7,314 nt of DNA from an uncultured Brevibacterium sp. GTDB taxonomy: Bacteria; Actinomycetota; Actinomycetes; Actinomycetales; Brevibacteriaceae. This document shows, in pieces, positions 6,494 through 7,314 of the stretch. Below the pieces are notes generated by a model. It was not told the origin of the DNA and did no database searches. It saw only the letters and a program-made list of their open reading frames with translations. Every line of letters starts with the position of its first letter. Positions within the stretch are counted from its first letter, which is position 1. The translations under genes were made by a program, and so were the position numbers. Where the stretch lies: NCBI GenBank assembly GCA_902489185.1, contig CABTZC010000098.1, positions 1 to 7,314 of the forward strand. The letters are read 5' to 3'.

Positions 6494-7314
6494 CTCAACA
6501 GGATTCCCGCGTCAGTGTCGGCAGGTCGTGGCCACTGGGAGTGACGCTTACCGACACCGGCGTAAACGTCGCAGTGTGGGCCCCAGATGCTACTTTGATT
6601 GAACTGTGTGTGTTCACTGACGTAGAAGAAGAACAACGAATTGCAGTCCCGTACCGCGACGGCGGTGTGTGGTACGCCCACGTCGAAGGAATCACACAAG
6701 GCACGCGCTACGGACTGCGCGCGACCGGTCCGCACGAACCCGAAAACGGGCTACGCTTCAACCCGGCCAAACTGTTGATTGACCCATACGCAAAAGCATT
6801 GACAGGACCTGTGTCATGGGACTGCCTGATGAACGCGTACGCGGTGGGGCCAGGTGACGACATGGTGCAAGATGACCGTGACTCTGCACCTGTCGTGCCT
6901 AAAGCGATTGTCCAGGGGCTGGCAGAAGGGCCTGATCCTCAGACCAACCGTCCTATTCGTCCGTGGACTGACACAGTCATATACGAAGCACACGTGAAGG
7001 GTCTCACGCAACAACATCCGGATATTCCCGAAGACATTCGGGGTACATATGCCGCTCTGGCACACCCCGTGATCGTGGAACACCTGCAGAAACTAGGTGT
7101 TACGGCCCTGGAGCTACTCCCCATTCAAACGTTCATCGACGACGAATTTTTGGTGCGCCAAGACAAGCGCAACTACTGGGGATACCAGCCCGTTGCGTGG
7201 CAGGCACCAGAACCTCGATACGCGCACCGCGACGCCGACGCTGAAATTCGTCATGCGGTGCACACTCTTCACGAAGCTGGAATTGAAGTCATTTTAGACA
7301 TCGTGTTCAACCAC
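6490..7314 (+). CDS. glgX: Glycogen debranching enzyme, N-terminal part (3' end outside window)
   Basis: GH13 isoamylase-type enzyme that hydrolyses alpha-1,6 branches of glycogen already trimmed by phosphorylase. The frame is open from GTG at 6490 to the window end: 275 residues of a family length near 650-720. Visible: a CBM48 module in about the first 100 residues (SWPLGVTLTDTGVNVAVWAP, then RYGLRATGPHEPENGLRFNP and KLLIDPYAKAL), RDSAPVVPK, the GlgX hallmark VIYEAHVKGLT (163-173), NYWGYQPVAW (228-237) followed by APEPRYA, and GH13 region I VILDIVFNH (267-275) at the edge. The nucleophile and acid/base lie beyond the window, so activity cannot be judged. The GTG overlaps the glgA stop as GTGA, with AAAGG (6477-6481) eight bases upstream. 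TreX, from trehalose pathways, is related, but the glg context favours GlgX. It pairs functionally with GlgP at the other end of the cluster. Confidence 0.95.
   Translation, partial: MTQQDSRVSVGRSWPLGVTLTDTGVNVAVWAPDATLIELCVFTDVEEEQRIAVPYRDGGVWYAHVEGITQGTRYGLRATGPHEPENGLRFNPAKLLIDPYAKALTGPVSWDCLMNAYAVGPGDDMVQDDRDSAPVVPKAIVQGLAEGPDPQTNRPIRPWTDTVIYEAHVKGLTQQHPDIPEDIRGTYAALAHPVIVEHLQKLGVTALELLPIQTFIDDEFLVRQDKRNYWGYQPVAWQAPEPRYAHRDADAEIRHAVHTLHEAGIEVILDIVFNH

Noticed and set aside
1..7314. Search for a novel system, mobile element, CRISPR array or RNA gene
   Set aside because: Recognisable glg genes account for every base from 2 onward except 95, with overlapping junctions. No inverted-repeat ends, spaced repeat arrays or tRNA-like folds were noticed.

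Overview
The window is one continuous glycogen-metabolism cluster, all on the + strand, in the order glgP (3' part) - glgB - glgC - glgA - glgX (5' part). Both end genes run off the window. Together they cover the bacterial ADP-glucose route and its reversal: GlgC makes ADP-glucose, GlgA polymerises it into alpha-1,4 glucan, GlgB adds alpha-1,6 branches, GlgP removes glucose-1-phosphate from chain ends, and GlgX debranches the limit dextrin.

Layout: glgP occupies bases 2-1450 (C-terminal 482 residues). A 95-bp gap follows (1451-1545), the only non-coding stretch. glgB (1546-3759), glgC (3756-5054), glgA (5054-6493) and glgX (6490-7314, continuing) then follow with no spacing. The three junctions among these four are ATGA, TGATG and GTGA overlaps, which indicates one translationally coupled transcription unit. 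glgB and glgX start with GTG. No RNA genes, mobile elements, CRISPR arrays or clear terminators were seen.

Organism: moderately GC-rich, Shine-Dalgarno-using bacterium. From memory of the families, GlgC is clearly of the proteobacterial type, and closest to the rhizobial/Rhodobacter kind. It is unlike the Streptomyces-type GlgC of actinobacteria. GlgA and the gene order glgP-B-C-A(-X) also recall alphaproteobacteria. This is recognition without a search, so the taxon stays open, and transfer of the cluster into another lineage cannot be excluded.

This is a well-known system and I found no undescribed one. Points for a second look are: (i) leucine codons TTG/TTA are absent from glgP but common in all four downstream genes; (ii) the first two residues of the glgP fragment replace a near-invariant Thr-His, possibly a sequence-edge error; (iii) a phased GAACT repeat lies in the glgP-glgB gap.
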